A stretch of 64,000 bases of DNA from Triglochin maritima (taxonomy: Eukaryota; Streptophyta; Magnoliopsida; Alismatales; Juncaginaceae), in the NCBI GenBank assembly GCA_963682175.1, contig OY821789.1:32556188-32620187 (forward strand), given 5' to 3'. Shown here in pieces: positions 25,880 to 37,200 of this stretch (the first letter of the stretch is position 1; each line of letters begins with the position of its first letter). The position numbers and the translations under genes were made by a program. Below the pieces are notes generated by a model. The model saw nothing but the letters and a program-made list of their open reading frames with translations. It made no database searches and was not told the origin of the DNA.

Positions 25880-26560
25880 AACGGTCGACCGAACCAAAAG
25901 TCCCAGTTGACCGAATCACGAAAATACTGGGCAATCGCCTCGACCGGCACTCCCTCGGTCGACCGATTTCCACCAACAGTACTCGTTCGGTCGAACCAAA
26001 GTCAATGGGCGGTCGACCGTTTAGATGGTCAACTCCTAGGTTCAACGAACAAAACGACAAATCGGTCGAACGGCAAAGGGGCCCCGTTCGACCGAAAGTC
26101 ACCAGGGACAAATCCCACAATCTCCACAACGAATTCGGTCGAACCCCCGAGCACTCTCGGTCGACCGAATCCCACCAGGGAATAATCCCTCACTCGCACC
26201 ACGAATCCGGTCGAACGCCCGAGCACTCTCGGTCAACCGAATTCCACCAGAGCATTCCCCCACGCTCAGCAACAAGTCCGGTCGACCGAAACCACATTCG
26301 GTCGAACCGACCACTAAGTCCACTTAAGTCACGGTCGGACGAAGTCATACTGGTGGTCGACCGTTTAGATGGTCAACGCCCTATCCGACCCATGACGGTG
26401 CACACGGTCGAACGGCAAGGGGGACCCGTTCGACCGAAACTCCCCAGGCTTGCCTCCCACGCACAATCGGTCGACCGCCCATGGGACATCGTTCGACCGA
26501 TTCGAAGCAGAACCCGAATTCTCTTCACGAACGGTCGACCGTTTGCACCAACCGGTCGAC
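25880..26560. repeat. GGTCGACC palindrome cluster in LTR B
   Basis: About 22 GGTCGACC palindromes or near-matches, including GCGGTCGACCGTTTAGATGG at about 26009 and a second copy of that module at about 26354. Sites with an intact palindrome alternate with GGTCGAAC / GTTCGACC half-changed forms, often paired face to face around a GC-rich spacer such as GGCAAAGGGG. Confidence 0.85.
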
Positions 26561-27241
26561 CGATCAGGCAGTGAAATCTGCTGCACGGTTACTTGCGACG
26601 AGCTGGAAGGCCTACCATCGACTTCCAAATACTCACACTACTTAAGTGAGCGAGCTTGAGATACCAGAAGGTTTGAAGAAACCTTTGAAGAACCACGACG
26701 ACGCCTCCACGAGCACGTCTCCCAAAATCACGATCCGTCGACGATCCTCGCGACCAAACCACGATCAACACCTCCTCGACGATCCACACTCGTGATTCCA
26801 CCTCCGTTAACCTTCACCACCCAACCGGAGCAACCAAGACCACCGAAACGAGTTAGGTCGAGGGAGAGGATCCAAGCAAAAGGGACGGAATAGCACACAA
26901 CCCAACTCACCTCCACCCACCAACCGGAGCCGACCACCTCTCGCCGGAGATCAACTCTTCTTCCTTGCCAGAGCTCAACCTACAGGAGAGGGAATGTGTG
27001 AGAGAGAGAGAGAGACGAGGGAGGGGTAAGAGTGAGAGAGAGGGAAAATCTCACCTAAATATCTCCTCCTCCAATCTCAACCATCCATCTCAAAACCAAA
27101 TCATCCTATCCCTTCATCCATCTCCACTCCATCTCCACCCTCCATCCATCAACTTCCAATCCCAGCCGTTCATCTCCATCTCCCCGTAATCACAACCTAA
27201 ACAACATTAAGGCACAATTAGGATTAGGATCTCACATTAAG

Positions 27242-28927
27242 TTAGTCATGTAATGTTGCACATTAAAACTTTAGTCTAACATGTTTGATATGTCTTTGTT
27301 CCTGTGCAATGGATTGCTTGTGGTGGATTAGTTAAGGAGTGAAGGAAAAATAGAATTGTTGGCAGACTATACAATGAAAATGAGACGTGGAAACCAGGAA
27401 AAGAGGGAAGGTAAGGTAGGAAGAAGCAGCACTCTACTTACCCAACAAAAATACCCATTATGACATCAAATGTTTGAATGCCTCAAAGCATGCATGTATG
27501 CACAAGCTAATAATGATTCTATATATTATTTTGTTTTTCAGTATTTGTGTAATGGATATTGATTTTATCTTGTGGCAAACAGGCAAAGCATGGGGGGAAG
27601 TTCAGGAAAAAGTTGGCACACTTGCATTTCTTCTTGTCTGGAGATCATGACTTTGAGATATTTACTGTTTTTTTATTTTTACTGACAGAAGTAATCTTCC
27701 AAGAAAAAGATGATGATGAGCTATGGACTGCTGTCTTTTGTGTTTTTGTAATGTGTAAATTTTAAGGCTCTAGCCATTGCAGTTTAGAATGCCGAATCTC
27801 ATATATTCTATTGGAATATGTCATTGTTCGTTTATTTATATTAAATTACATAAGAGATTATATGCAAATTCCAAACAAGGGTTACTTAGGAATGCGACCA
27901 GATTGGAATATACTTTAGTTGTAATTTGAAGTAAAAACGTATTGCCTAGAAAATATTGAGCAATTTTGTTAAGAAAAATATAAAATCTAACTCTTAAGTC
28001 TTAATTTTTATTTGAAAATAAAACTGAAATGTCTCGATACGTATCCTCATTTGAAAGAAAAAAAACAAAACAAAAAGACAGTGTTTTCCATGAAAGTTTG
28101 AAATTCAATGTTCGTATACTTATCCTCAAATGCTTAAAATCAATATTAACATCCATATCCGTACACATTTAGACTTGAAAATGGGCACAAATATGTGCTA
28201 CTCGTATAGCTAGGTAGACTTGTATCACCTTCTTGTATTATATAATATGATATGATATGATTCAACAATAATGTAATGGTTATTGTATATGATATAATAC
28301 GACAATAATGTGATGATTATTTTATAATAATTGGAGTAGGCAGGGTTGAAGGAGGTAGGAAGAAGATTTTGAAAGGTACGTACAAATTGACTTATAAGTT
28401 GTAATGAACTATAATTTGTATAAACAAAGAAAAACTACAAATTGAACCTAGTTTGATTGAAGTATTAATTACCATTCAATAGCTATGTCGGGTTTAGTCT
28501 TATCCTAGGTTCTAATATTAGGTGGCCAATGGAATCAAAATAACGTATCTTGAACATTAAATATGCTAGAGAATAGTTGGTTTTGAGTCGCTCATGAATG
28601 CCAGTGTTACAGAATATTATTATATCGGATAATTTTGATATATTCTTTTGAATTGTAATATATCGGTTTTAAGTCGGACGTCCACGTTTCAATAATATAT
28701 TGCAAATCAAAATCCTAATAATTTGTAACAGGTTAAGGATTCCTTCAAGAAAATAAATAAAGTAGTTTAATTTTAAGAAAAAACCACCGGCCAGTATACT
28801 TTATTTGATCGATGACATTTAACGAAGTGGAATCGTGTGGTTATTATCAAGTTGAGTTATTATTATTTTTCCTGAATCCTATAATGGTCGGAAATAAAAG
28901 TACATACATATATGCAAAGTTGTCAAC
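27242..28927. other. intergenic AT-rich DNA, no gene seen
   Basis: No recognisable coding region. A 68-codon open frame at 27559-27765 resembles nothing I know. No repeat boundaries were found. Confidence 0.55.
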
Positions 28928-28935
28928 ATGAACAG

Positions 28936-29730
28936 TAGGGTGTAATCGATCTCTAAAGGAGCGATCCGAGTCTGCTCAAGATTGACTCGTTAAGGGTTTC
29001 GAGCGGAAAATTCTGCTCGTGCTCGGTTCGACTTACTCGTGAGCGGCTCATGAGCGGCTTGTTAACCTGAATCTTTTTTTTGGTATTGAATTGTTAATAA
29101 TGTTGTCCTAACAATTAAATTATAAGATTACTTAAGACAAATATAATAATAGTTACCAACATAATTTTAAAATTAACACATAAAATAAACACAACCTTAT
29201 AAATTATACGACAACATCAACATCTTATAAATAAAATTATACACTTAGATCAAACAAAATCAAACACAATCTCTTAAATTATAGGACAACTCACAACATC
29301 AACATCTTATAAATAAGATCATTAACCTGACTCAAACCTTAATTTATTTGAACTTTTGGTGTAGAAAAGAATGAGAAAAAAAAGAAATAATAATAATAAT
29401 GGAAAACGAAAAGTTTAGGAGTAATAATGTTTTGATTCTTATGAGTATTTTAGTTTGATTTGTTAAATGGATTGTTGTGTTTGGTAAATTAGTTTATTAA
29501 ATGAGTTTAAATTGGGTAATTGGATAGAATATTCATGTTAATCAAATAATTGGATATAATAATCAAGTTTCGAGCGATAATTGAGCGAGCACCGAGCGAG
29601 CATCGAGCGAGCGGGGTCTGCTCGTGCTCGGCTCGTTACTTACCGATCCAAGCAACTTCGAGCAAAATCGGAACAAAATCGAACGAATATCGAACGATCT
29701 ATCGATCCCGAGCAGAACTTGACAACCTTA
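28936..29730. mobile_element. non-autonomous hAT-like element, 795 bp, 8-bp TSD
   Basis: Starts TAGGGTGTAATCG and ends TTGACAACCTTA (reverse complement TAAGGTTGTCAA), weak terminal inverted repeats. It is flanked by 8-bp direct repeats ATGAACAG (28928-28935) and ATGAACAT (29731-29738), one mismatch. An 8-bp TSD is characteristic of hAT elements. Both subterminal regions are dense in GAGC/GCTCG motifs (CGAGCGAGC, GCTCGTGCTCGG). The AT-rich middle encodes no transposase. Confidence 0.65.
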
Positions 29731-29738
29731 ATGAACAT

Positions 29739-30514
29739 GTCATATCCACACCTTCTCTGGTGGCTTAATTTCAACTTTCCAAAAAATATAAAAAACATGT
29801 GGTCGGATTTGGATAATTAACTCAAATCTTATCTTTGTTACCTTTGCCTACGTAATGCCATCCTGTTTTGTCCCAACACAACTCCTCAAGTTGAGTTGTG
29901 CATGCCAAGAAATTTATTTCCCTTGTTTTGGAAGTGATGTAGTCCGCCTGTGCTTGTGGAATCGTGAATAATTTACTTTTTATCGAAATATTTTTCTATA
30001 ACAATGTCACTATACTTTAAAAAAAAGATAAGACATGTCTTGTCGATGTCTGATTTTTTTTGTTTTGTTTTATAAGAATATGAATTTACCGACTAGATTA
30101 CTCGTATTTGAATTGTTCAAGATTTTAATAGTGCGATAAATTGTACATAAAGCAAACCATTTTGTCTTCAAATTTGCTTTCTTATTCTTATTCTTTGGGA
30201 TACAACATGATTTTAATGGATTAGGATGCTAATGCAGTATGATGACGCTAGAAAATTAAGTTAAATTATTTTAATAATTTGTTGCAACTTCACCACGCAA
30301 TTTGACTAGAATTTCGTGTTTTATTTCGCATGTCAATAGTTTTATTTTCCTATGCTTATTTTCGTTGTTTTGTTTTCCTACGCTGATTTTTGTTATTTGG
30401 TTGAAAGTGATTTGCATATAATAATAAAAAAGGTAAAACAAATTAAACTTGGGGACCTGAATGTGGAATTTGTTTTAGGGTCCCCACTACAAAAGCCTAA
30501 AATAAAATAAAATA
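29739..30514. other. intergenic AT-rich DNA, no gene seen
   Basis: Ordinary AT-rich spacer ending in an (AAAAT)n run (30500-30522) used as the SINE target. Confidence 0.5.
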
Positions 30515-30549
30515 AAATAAAATGGACGTGTGACCGTTGACCGAAAGTT

Positions 30550-30766
30550 TTTTTTTTTTTTTTTGATGACCCAGAATTCCCCGGCACCCGCCCCCACTTG
30601 GGACAGGCGGGTTGCGGCTCCAAACTGGGGGTGGTCCAACACCATTTTCACCGGAACGCATTAGCATTAAATAAAGTGCCTTGCTGGAATTCGATCTTGT
30701 GACCTAAGGTTCGTGAACCCACGTACCTAACCAACTCGACTGCGTCCCGGGGTTGGAATTAGCATT
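30550..30766 (-). mobile_element. tRNA-derived SINE with 35-bp flanking direct repeats
   Basis: On the minus strand the element has a tRNA-like head with an A-box-like sequence (about 30744-30725, around GAGTTGGTTAGG), a B-box-like AGATCGAATTCC (30697-30686), an unrelated body, and a poly(A) tail seen as T15 at 30550-30564. The flanks 30515-30549 and 30767-30801 are identical 35-bp repeats containing GGACGTGTGACCGTTGACCG, exactly where a TSD should be. Intact promoter boxes make it a relatively young insertion. Confidence 0.8.
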
Positions 30767-30801
30767 AAATAAAATGGACGTGTGACCGTTGACCGAAAGT
30801 T

Positions 30802-31790
30802 GTGCTCTTAGAATTAATTTTGGCTTGTTTCTATTAATTTATAAAAAAATGTCTCCCTTTCACATTGGTTGACTACTGATACAGTGATACTAGTTTTATC
30901 TATAATACATGTCATTAATCAAAAGATATCTTCATGAAAGCAAAGAAACGCGTATATGCTCCTAAACGACATTTGTTAATTATTTGATAAGTATGTACAC
31001 ATTATATTATTCTTAAAGGCTAGAGTTGTTCATGATTTAATTATTTAGTATGGGGAATACCATCAATCTACCAGGCGAATAATACTTAGTTATAACAATT
31101 AAGATATTTGAATATAAATTTCTTGTACTAAATTCATCATCGAAAATGCAGCAATATTGAAAATGATACTGGAATTCACTGAGATACTGCATTCTGTACC
31201 ATCAATCTATAAGGTGAATAGTACTTAAATATAAAAAAAATTGAAATATAACAAGCCTTTACTATTTATCTGATACAACTTGTCTTGTATTGCATTTATT
31301 GTCGAAAACAATAAGATATTGCAAATGTTATTAGTGGAATACAATGCATTATTTGATATTAAACCCCTGACCCAGACAAGATAGTAATCAATCATATTTT
31401 AAGTTTGACATTGAGGAACAATTTAACTCATGTTTAGTGTTGAGAAAAATAGAGCAAATCATTGGCACGTCGATTCAAATAATTTACAAACAATCTTGAA
31501 AAGTTTCTAATGCATTGTGTTGAACGAAAATCCCAAACAAATTCTCTAACAGTTTCTAGAACATATTGTATCCAATGAAAATTCCAGGTAAGGGTGTATT
31601 AACTTCACCAATCAAATCATATCCGTTGTAGCTTTTTTAAGATAAGGTACTTCATTGGATTAGTATAAAAATATTTAAGATGTTACGAAGCAACACCATC
31701 ATACAAAATTTGTACCATCTACAGGACTATACGAAAGTAATGATACAAATGCTGAAATAGAAACAACCACTAGCCACCTGACCCTTCGAC
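30802..31790. other. intergenic AT-rich DNA, no gene seen
   Basis: No gene or repeat boundary recognised. Two stretches containing TACCATCAATCTA..AGG.GAATA at about 31060 and 31198 suggest a small degenerate direct duplication. Confidence 0.45.
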
Positions 31791-32157
31791 CTAAGTCTTG
31801 CTGGCCTCTGAGGTCACGGCGAAATGGCGTACATGAGCCTCCCTCTCCCTAATCCTTGCCTCCTCCTCTTCGAGACGTTCTCGGGCCTCGTCTTCGATGC
31901 GTGCGAGCCTTTGAATCTCGTGAATCTCACTCTCTAAAGGTTGACTGTAGGAGTATTCGAGTTCACCATTACAAGCCTTGCTTGGGTCACTGAAGAAGGC
32001 AAATGATCCAATGCATCTAACTCGTTTGGTTGAGCGGAGGTAGCATGGTTGTCGCCGGTCGATGCAAAAAGGAGTCTTGCCTTCTTGATTGTTGATTGTT
32101 GTAGTGGCTCCCCTCCCCTCTCTGATGAACTTGTCTAAAGTGAAAATAGATCGAAAC
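31791..32157 (-). pseudogene. orphan coding fragment with Glu/Arg-rich coiled coil
   Basis: An open frame on the minus strand ends at 31791 and runs back into LTR C at 32158, where its apparent N-terminus is LTR sequence. About 120 residues outside the LTR remain. The C-terminal 40 are strongly helical and charged (ARERLEEEEARIREREAHV), as in a coiled coil. I do not recognise the family. It could be a truncated retrotransposon Gag or a gene fragment split by the LTR insertion. No matching continuation was found beyond the far side of the LTR at 33939. Confidence 0.3.
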
Positions 32158-32609
32158 TGTAACGTCCTCGAAACAACGGAAAATTTAAAACTTTTTAAAG
32201 AATAAAACCAACAGACCAAAATCCATCACCGATGACATTACCAAAGATAAACACCAGGTGCATCAACATATATATAAAATATATAGATCTGAGTTTACTA
32301 CAAATGGTGATTACATCAAAAACTATAAGATACAATATACATATGTAATCACAACAACCTCAAACAAGGGGAAGCAGGATCTGGTCCCAGAAGCTCTCCT
32401 CCGCAGGCACCATCCTCTAACGCCGCTCACAGCCTGAAAAACAAACATGAACTATGCCTGAGTTTCCAGATGGAAACCCCGAATGTCAAACCCTAACACA
32501 TATATGAACAAGACATCAAGAAATGAAACAGGACATGAACAATAACCACCACAACAGATATCGTCAGCTAAGTTCCCGAGACCTCTCTCCCGGCCATAGC
32601 TGATTCAAC

Positions 32610-32900
32610 AACCTGGATCTCAAGGGTCCTCTCACCCCAACCCCACCAACACACGTGCACACATTGCACCGTCGGTCCGAATCACGGTCACAACCTGGGT
32701 CTCAACCCTCCTCTCACCCCAACCCCACCAACATACGTATAACAAGGAAACTCAACCACAAGATATCAGGCCGACAGTCAGTGTCGTTGCCCAAGGGGGG
32801 CGGAGAGACGAGCCGCCTTCAATCAAACACACACCACTATCGGGCGACAGTCTGTGTCGTTGCCCAAGGGGCCGGAGAGACGAGTCACCTTCAAGCGTAC
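32610..32900 (+). repeat. two short tandem duplications in LTR C
   Basis: Unit one contains CCTCTCACCCCAACCCCACC and occurs at about 32626 and 32711. Unit two contains GTGTCGTTGCCCAAGGGG then CGGAGAGACGAG and occurs at about 32781 and 32852. Neither resembles the minisatellite of LTR B in the same interval. Confidence 0.8.
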
Positions 32901-32933
32901 CCATAAAACCACGAAACACAGAAACAAGCAGAA

Positions 32934-33490
32934 ACGGTCGACCGCAAAAGGCACGACGGTCGACCAGATTTCTCCAGTACACACCAATAGTTCTACCGTC
33001 CAATTAGACCGTTCAAACCAACAACGAACATAACGACCCAACGGTCGAACAAAGGTCAATTGGCGGTCGACCGTTTGGATGGTCGATGCCAGAACACACA
33101 ACAAACAAACTGCACAACCAGTTGAACGACAAAGGGGACCCGTTCGACCGAATTCCACCAGTGAAAACTCCTCAACAAACCACACCACACGGTCGACCAA
33201 AGCAACACTTCCGGTCGACCGCCCACTAAGTTAACTTAAGTCGTCGGTCGGACGAGTGAAACAGGCGGTCGACCGTTTGGATGGTCAACGCCCAAACCGA
33301 CCTACGACAGTACTTTCGGTCGACCAGCAAAGGGGTCTCGTTCGATCGAAAATACCCAGAGAATTCATCTCTCGCTCCAATTGCACCACCGGTCGACCAC
33401 CCAGAGGTATCGTTCGACCGGTGCGAGGGATGTTGCCCAAAATACACTAGAACCGGTCGACCGAACCAAAACACCGGTCGACCGCTCGAG
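32934..33490. repeat. GGTCGACC palindrome cluster in LTR C
   Basis: About 15-18 GGTCGACC or near-palindromes, with the GCGGTCGACCGTTTGGATGG module at about 33063 and again at about 33266, in the same order and rough spacing as in LTRs A and B. Confidence 0.85.
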
Positions 33491-34262
33491 TGTAGAAATC
33501 TGTTGTGCAGGTCCGACGAGCCATTCAGCCTACCGTCGACTGCTCCTACCCCACACTAATAATAGGTGAGCGTAAAAGCAAGTTTGACATACCTCAAGGC
33601 TCGAAGAAGCCTTTGAAGAACCAACGGCGGATGCTTCCTCGCAAAACCTCTTCTACTCCGACGAACTCCTCGAACTCGTCCACCCCGACTCCGGCAACGC
33701 CTGAGCTCCTCCAAGCGTCGTCAAACTCCCTCCACGACTTCCCCGAGCTGCAAGAGAAAAGGATTGAGGGAAAGAGTCGCGAGAGAGAGAGAGAGAGAGA
33801 GAGAAGTGAGAGAGAGAGAGAGAAATGAATCCCACCTTTATATCCTCCTCCGAACTCATCTCAGCCATCCATCTCAATCCCTCTCAAAACCATCACCTAA
33901 CCACAATTAAACCATTAAGCAAGGATTATGATATAACAGAAATATTTATCCATAATACAATCGAAAGAATTAGCCTTGTTATTATGTTCCAACCATAAGC
34001 ATCATATAAAAGCATTAACGAAACAGTTTCGATCAAAAACTCTGGGTCATTAAAAAATAATAAAAATTAAGTGTTAATGGCTATATAATTGAGCCCCCCC
34101 TATGATTAAAAGATCCCAACAAACCAGCTCACAAGTTGGGATCCGAAGCTGTTCTGTTTTCTTTCCTTGGGTTTGACTTTCTTTCTTTCTTCCTCCCTTC
34201 CTTCCTCATGTTCTTATGAACCTAAGAACACACCAAAATTCAAAGGAAAAAAAAAACCTAAA

Positions 34263-37200
34263 ATGAAACTTCCTCTTCCTCTTCCTCTCCCATGGGCGTC
34301 TACAATCTCGAAGAAGTTCCACCTCAAGCTCGTCATCCTCCGCCTCTCCGACCTCCCCAAAGACTCCCCTGTTCTGGCCTTGGAGGTCTCTTGGAAGGGC
34401 CCCAAAGCCCCGTTGACGTCCCTCCGCCGGACGACGAGGAGGAACGTGACCCGAAAGGCGTCTCCGGTCGGGAAGGCGGCGGGTGGGGTGGAGGTGGAAT
34501 GGAACGAGGAGTTTGAGTTTCGGTTGACGTTGACGGCGAGGGAGGAAGGTGTTTTCCAGCCATGGGAGGTCGCGTTCTCCGTCAGAAATGTTGGTGACCC
34601 AATTCTTGGTTTGGGGTTTGGAGTCGGAAAAATGTTGCTTTTTGGGGTTTTGGTCGGGGATCTGTGATGGGTCGGTGGGATTTGGGGGGTTTTGATCAGA
34701 TTTTTGTATGTTGTTGTAAGGACTTGAATTGGTTTGTGGATGTTTGAATGTTGATCTTTGATGGGTTGGTGGAATTAAGAATTTTTGGGGTTTCTCTGAG
34801 GAAAAAAAGTTTTTTTTGGGGTTTTGATTGGTGGATATTGATTTGAATATTGATCTTTGATGGGTCTGTGGGATTTTGGGGTTTCTCTGAGAAAAGAGGG
34901 TTTTTATATATATATTTTTGGGTTTTTGATTGGGTGGATATGGATTTGAAATGATTTTTGGATGTTTGGTTGTTGATCTTTGATGGGTCGGTGGAATTTT
35001 GGCTTTTCGTTTCTTAATTTTAGTTTTTTGGGGTTGGTTTTGGTTGGTTGAATTTCGGGTTTTATCTGAGAGAATTTTTATATATATTTGAATTGGTTTT
35101 TGAATGTTTAAATTATGATCTTTGAAGGTTCTCCGGAATTTTGGTTTTTTCCTTTCTTAATTTTAGTTTTTTTAGTTTGGTTTTGGACGGGATTTTTTTT
35201 GTTTCGTCTCTTTTTGGGTTTTGATTTGGTGCAAAGGATTTGGCATGTTTTTTGTGTGTTCTGTGGATGTGTAGATTGTGTTGCCATCATGTTTCTTGAA
35301 ATTAGATTGCATGCCACTCTTTTAGGGACGTGTGAGTTTTGTTGGGGATTTGAGAATTTAGAAGATTTAAAATAAAATAAAATTAGAAGAAGGATTTTGG
35401 GATTAAAAAAAAGAATATTTTCTTTTCTTTTGATGTGGAGTTGTAGACACAGCCAAAAGTTTTTGTTCTTTGGCTTTCTTGTTGTTTAGGCTTTTGGTGT
35501 CACTTTGTACAAGCCTTTGACTTGGACCTGGGGCGAGCTGTGGGAGTCTTGTTTTGTCAACCTAGTATAATTTCATGCTACTTCTTCCTCGATTGCTTTC
35601 AGCACATTTTTGAACGGGCTGTTCCTTTCGTTCACGACTTTGCTTTGTTCTTGCATAGAATGTTTCTCTAAGGGCATCTTTCTGTATAAGTTACGGGGTT
35701 TGTTATTTCCGGATCAACGATGTCTTCTGCTTCCAGAATATGTTTGACCATAGCAATCCTCTACATTTCTTGTTGTGATATTTCTCCTGCTGAATGATTG
35801 TATTTTCCTTGTTGCTCTACAGATATTGAAAGTCAAACATGTTTTTTTTTGTGTTGGTCAGGGTCAAAACAATGGACAAAAGAACGATCCCCTTATTGGA
35901 ACAGCATTGCTGAATCTCTCTGAGTTTGCCGTTGGAAACGAAACTGTAATACAAATCCCTGTGACATTGGAGGACACTATTGCTTCTGCTGGAAAACAGC
36001 CCCCATTTCTCCATGTATGTTCTCTTGCACCCTTGGTTATCATACTAAACAATCGTTGCAGAACTACTTAAAAGTCAGCAAACTTGTTATTGACTCAATT
36101 TATGGAGCTAGTTTTGTGTAGAATGTTTCATATTGACCGGTTTGAAACTTTTAATTGTATAAGATATAAGTAGGCTTGGTTATGGTTCAAATGTTTCACA
36201 ATTTGTCTAATCTTCATGCTTCCACTCCCAATAGTTGTTTGCCCATTGTTTATTATACACTGTGATTGGAGTTGTGATTTGCTATTTTGGTGCAGTTGGC
36301 TTTGGGTTTCATGGAGCTGACGACTCAGGAATCAGGTGACATGATGCAGAAGAAAATCGTGCCTGCCCTGTCACCCCCTAACCCAAGGAGCAACACCTCC
36401 ATTGAGAAGGACGATGTTTCAGCATTCAGGACAAGACTGAAAGTACTGAAAAGCTTAGTGTCAGTTGGGAGATCGAAAAAGACACGTCATGAAGATGAAG
36501 GCAGTGACGGAAAGGTCTCTTCAAGAAGTGACAATGCAGATTACACCTACCCTTTCGACACGGATTCTATGTATGATGATCCTGAGAACGAAGAGTCGGA
36601 AGATGGGAAGTCATTCTCATTCAGCTACGGCACACTGGCAACGGCAAATCATATTGGAGATTCATTTTACTCTGACATCAAAAAGAGCACTGAATTTGAT
36701 GACTGGATTTATTACAGTAATCGCCAAAAAGATGTGGATAATACGAGCCGTGAAGATACGGCCGCATCTCCCAGTAATCCGTCGCAAAATGCAAAAAGAA
36801 GCATCCTTCCATGGAAGAGGAAGAGATTAAGTTTCAAATCTCCAAAACCTAAAGGAGAGCCTCTTCTGAAGCCCTATGGAGAAGATGGTGGCGATGATAT
36901 TGATTTCGATCGGCGGCAGTTGAGTTCATCTGATGAATCCTTGGGGGTAATTATTTACCTTTATGTGCTTTGTTGATTACTTTGTTTCCCTTGTTATGAT
37001 TTCATTTCAGCAATCGTTTCTCTTCATGTGCATTTGCGGCATAAGCATTAAAACTTACTTGAATAGATCATTTAGATGTCAAACTCCAAACTGGATGATT
37101 TCAATTGCATGACATTACTGCCAAATGAGTAGTAGGGACGAGCAAATGCAGAAGCCATAACCCTAATACGTTGTCCATCATTCTGCAGATGCACAAGACA

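Larger units (their letters stand above)
24992..27236 (-). mobile_element. complete solo LTR B, 2,245 bp, TSD TTAAG
   Basis: A diverged subfamily of the LTR at 6069-8073. Plus-strand ends are TGTAACATCCTC...GGATCTCACA. Perfect 5-bp TSDs TTAAG lie at 24987-24991 and 27237-27241. Blocks in order: conserved left end, a minisatellite (25375-25770), a GGTCGACC cluster (25880-26560), a GA-rich stretch at about 26998-27045, and the right end. No internal domain is attached. Confidence 0.92.
32158..33938 (-). mobile_element. complete solo LTR C, 1,781 bp, TSD GAAAC/GAAAT
   Basis: A third subfamily of the LTR family at 6069 and 24992. Plus-strand ends are TGTAACGTCCTCG...ATGATATAACA. Target duplications GAAAC (32153-32157) and GAAAT (33939-33943) differ at one base. 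It contains two internal tandem duplications (about 32610-32740 and 32766-32900), the GGTCGACC cluster, and a (GA)n run at about 33780-33825. No internal domain adjoins it. Confidence 0.88.

Noticed and set aside
27559..27765. Small gene of 68 codons
   Set aside because: No family resemblance, no clear regulatory context, and ordinary AT-rich composition. Chance open frame.
30680..30750. tRNA gene
   Set aside because: A- and B-box-like sequences are present, but there is no full cloverleaf or anticodon stem. It is the head of a SINE with a poly(A) tail.
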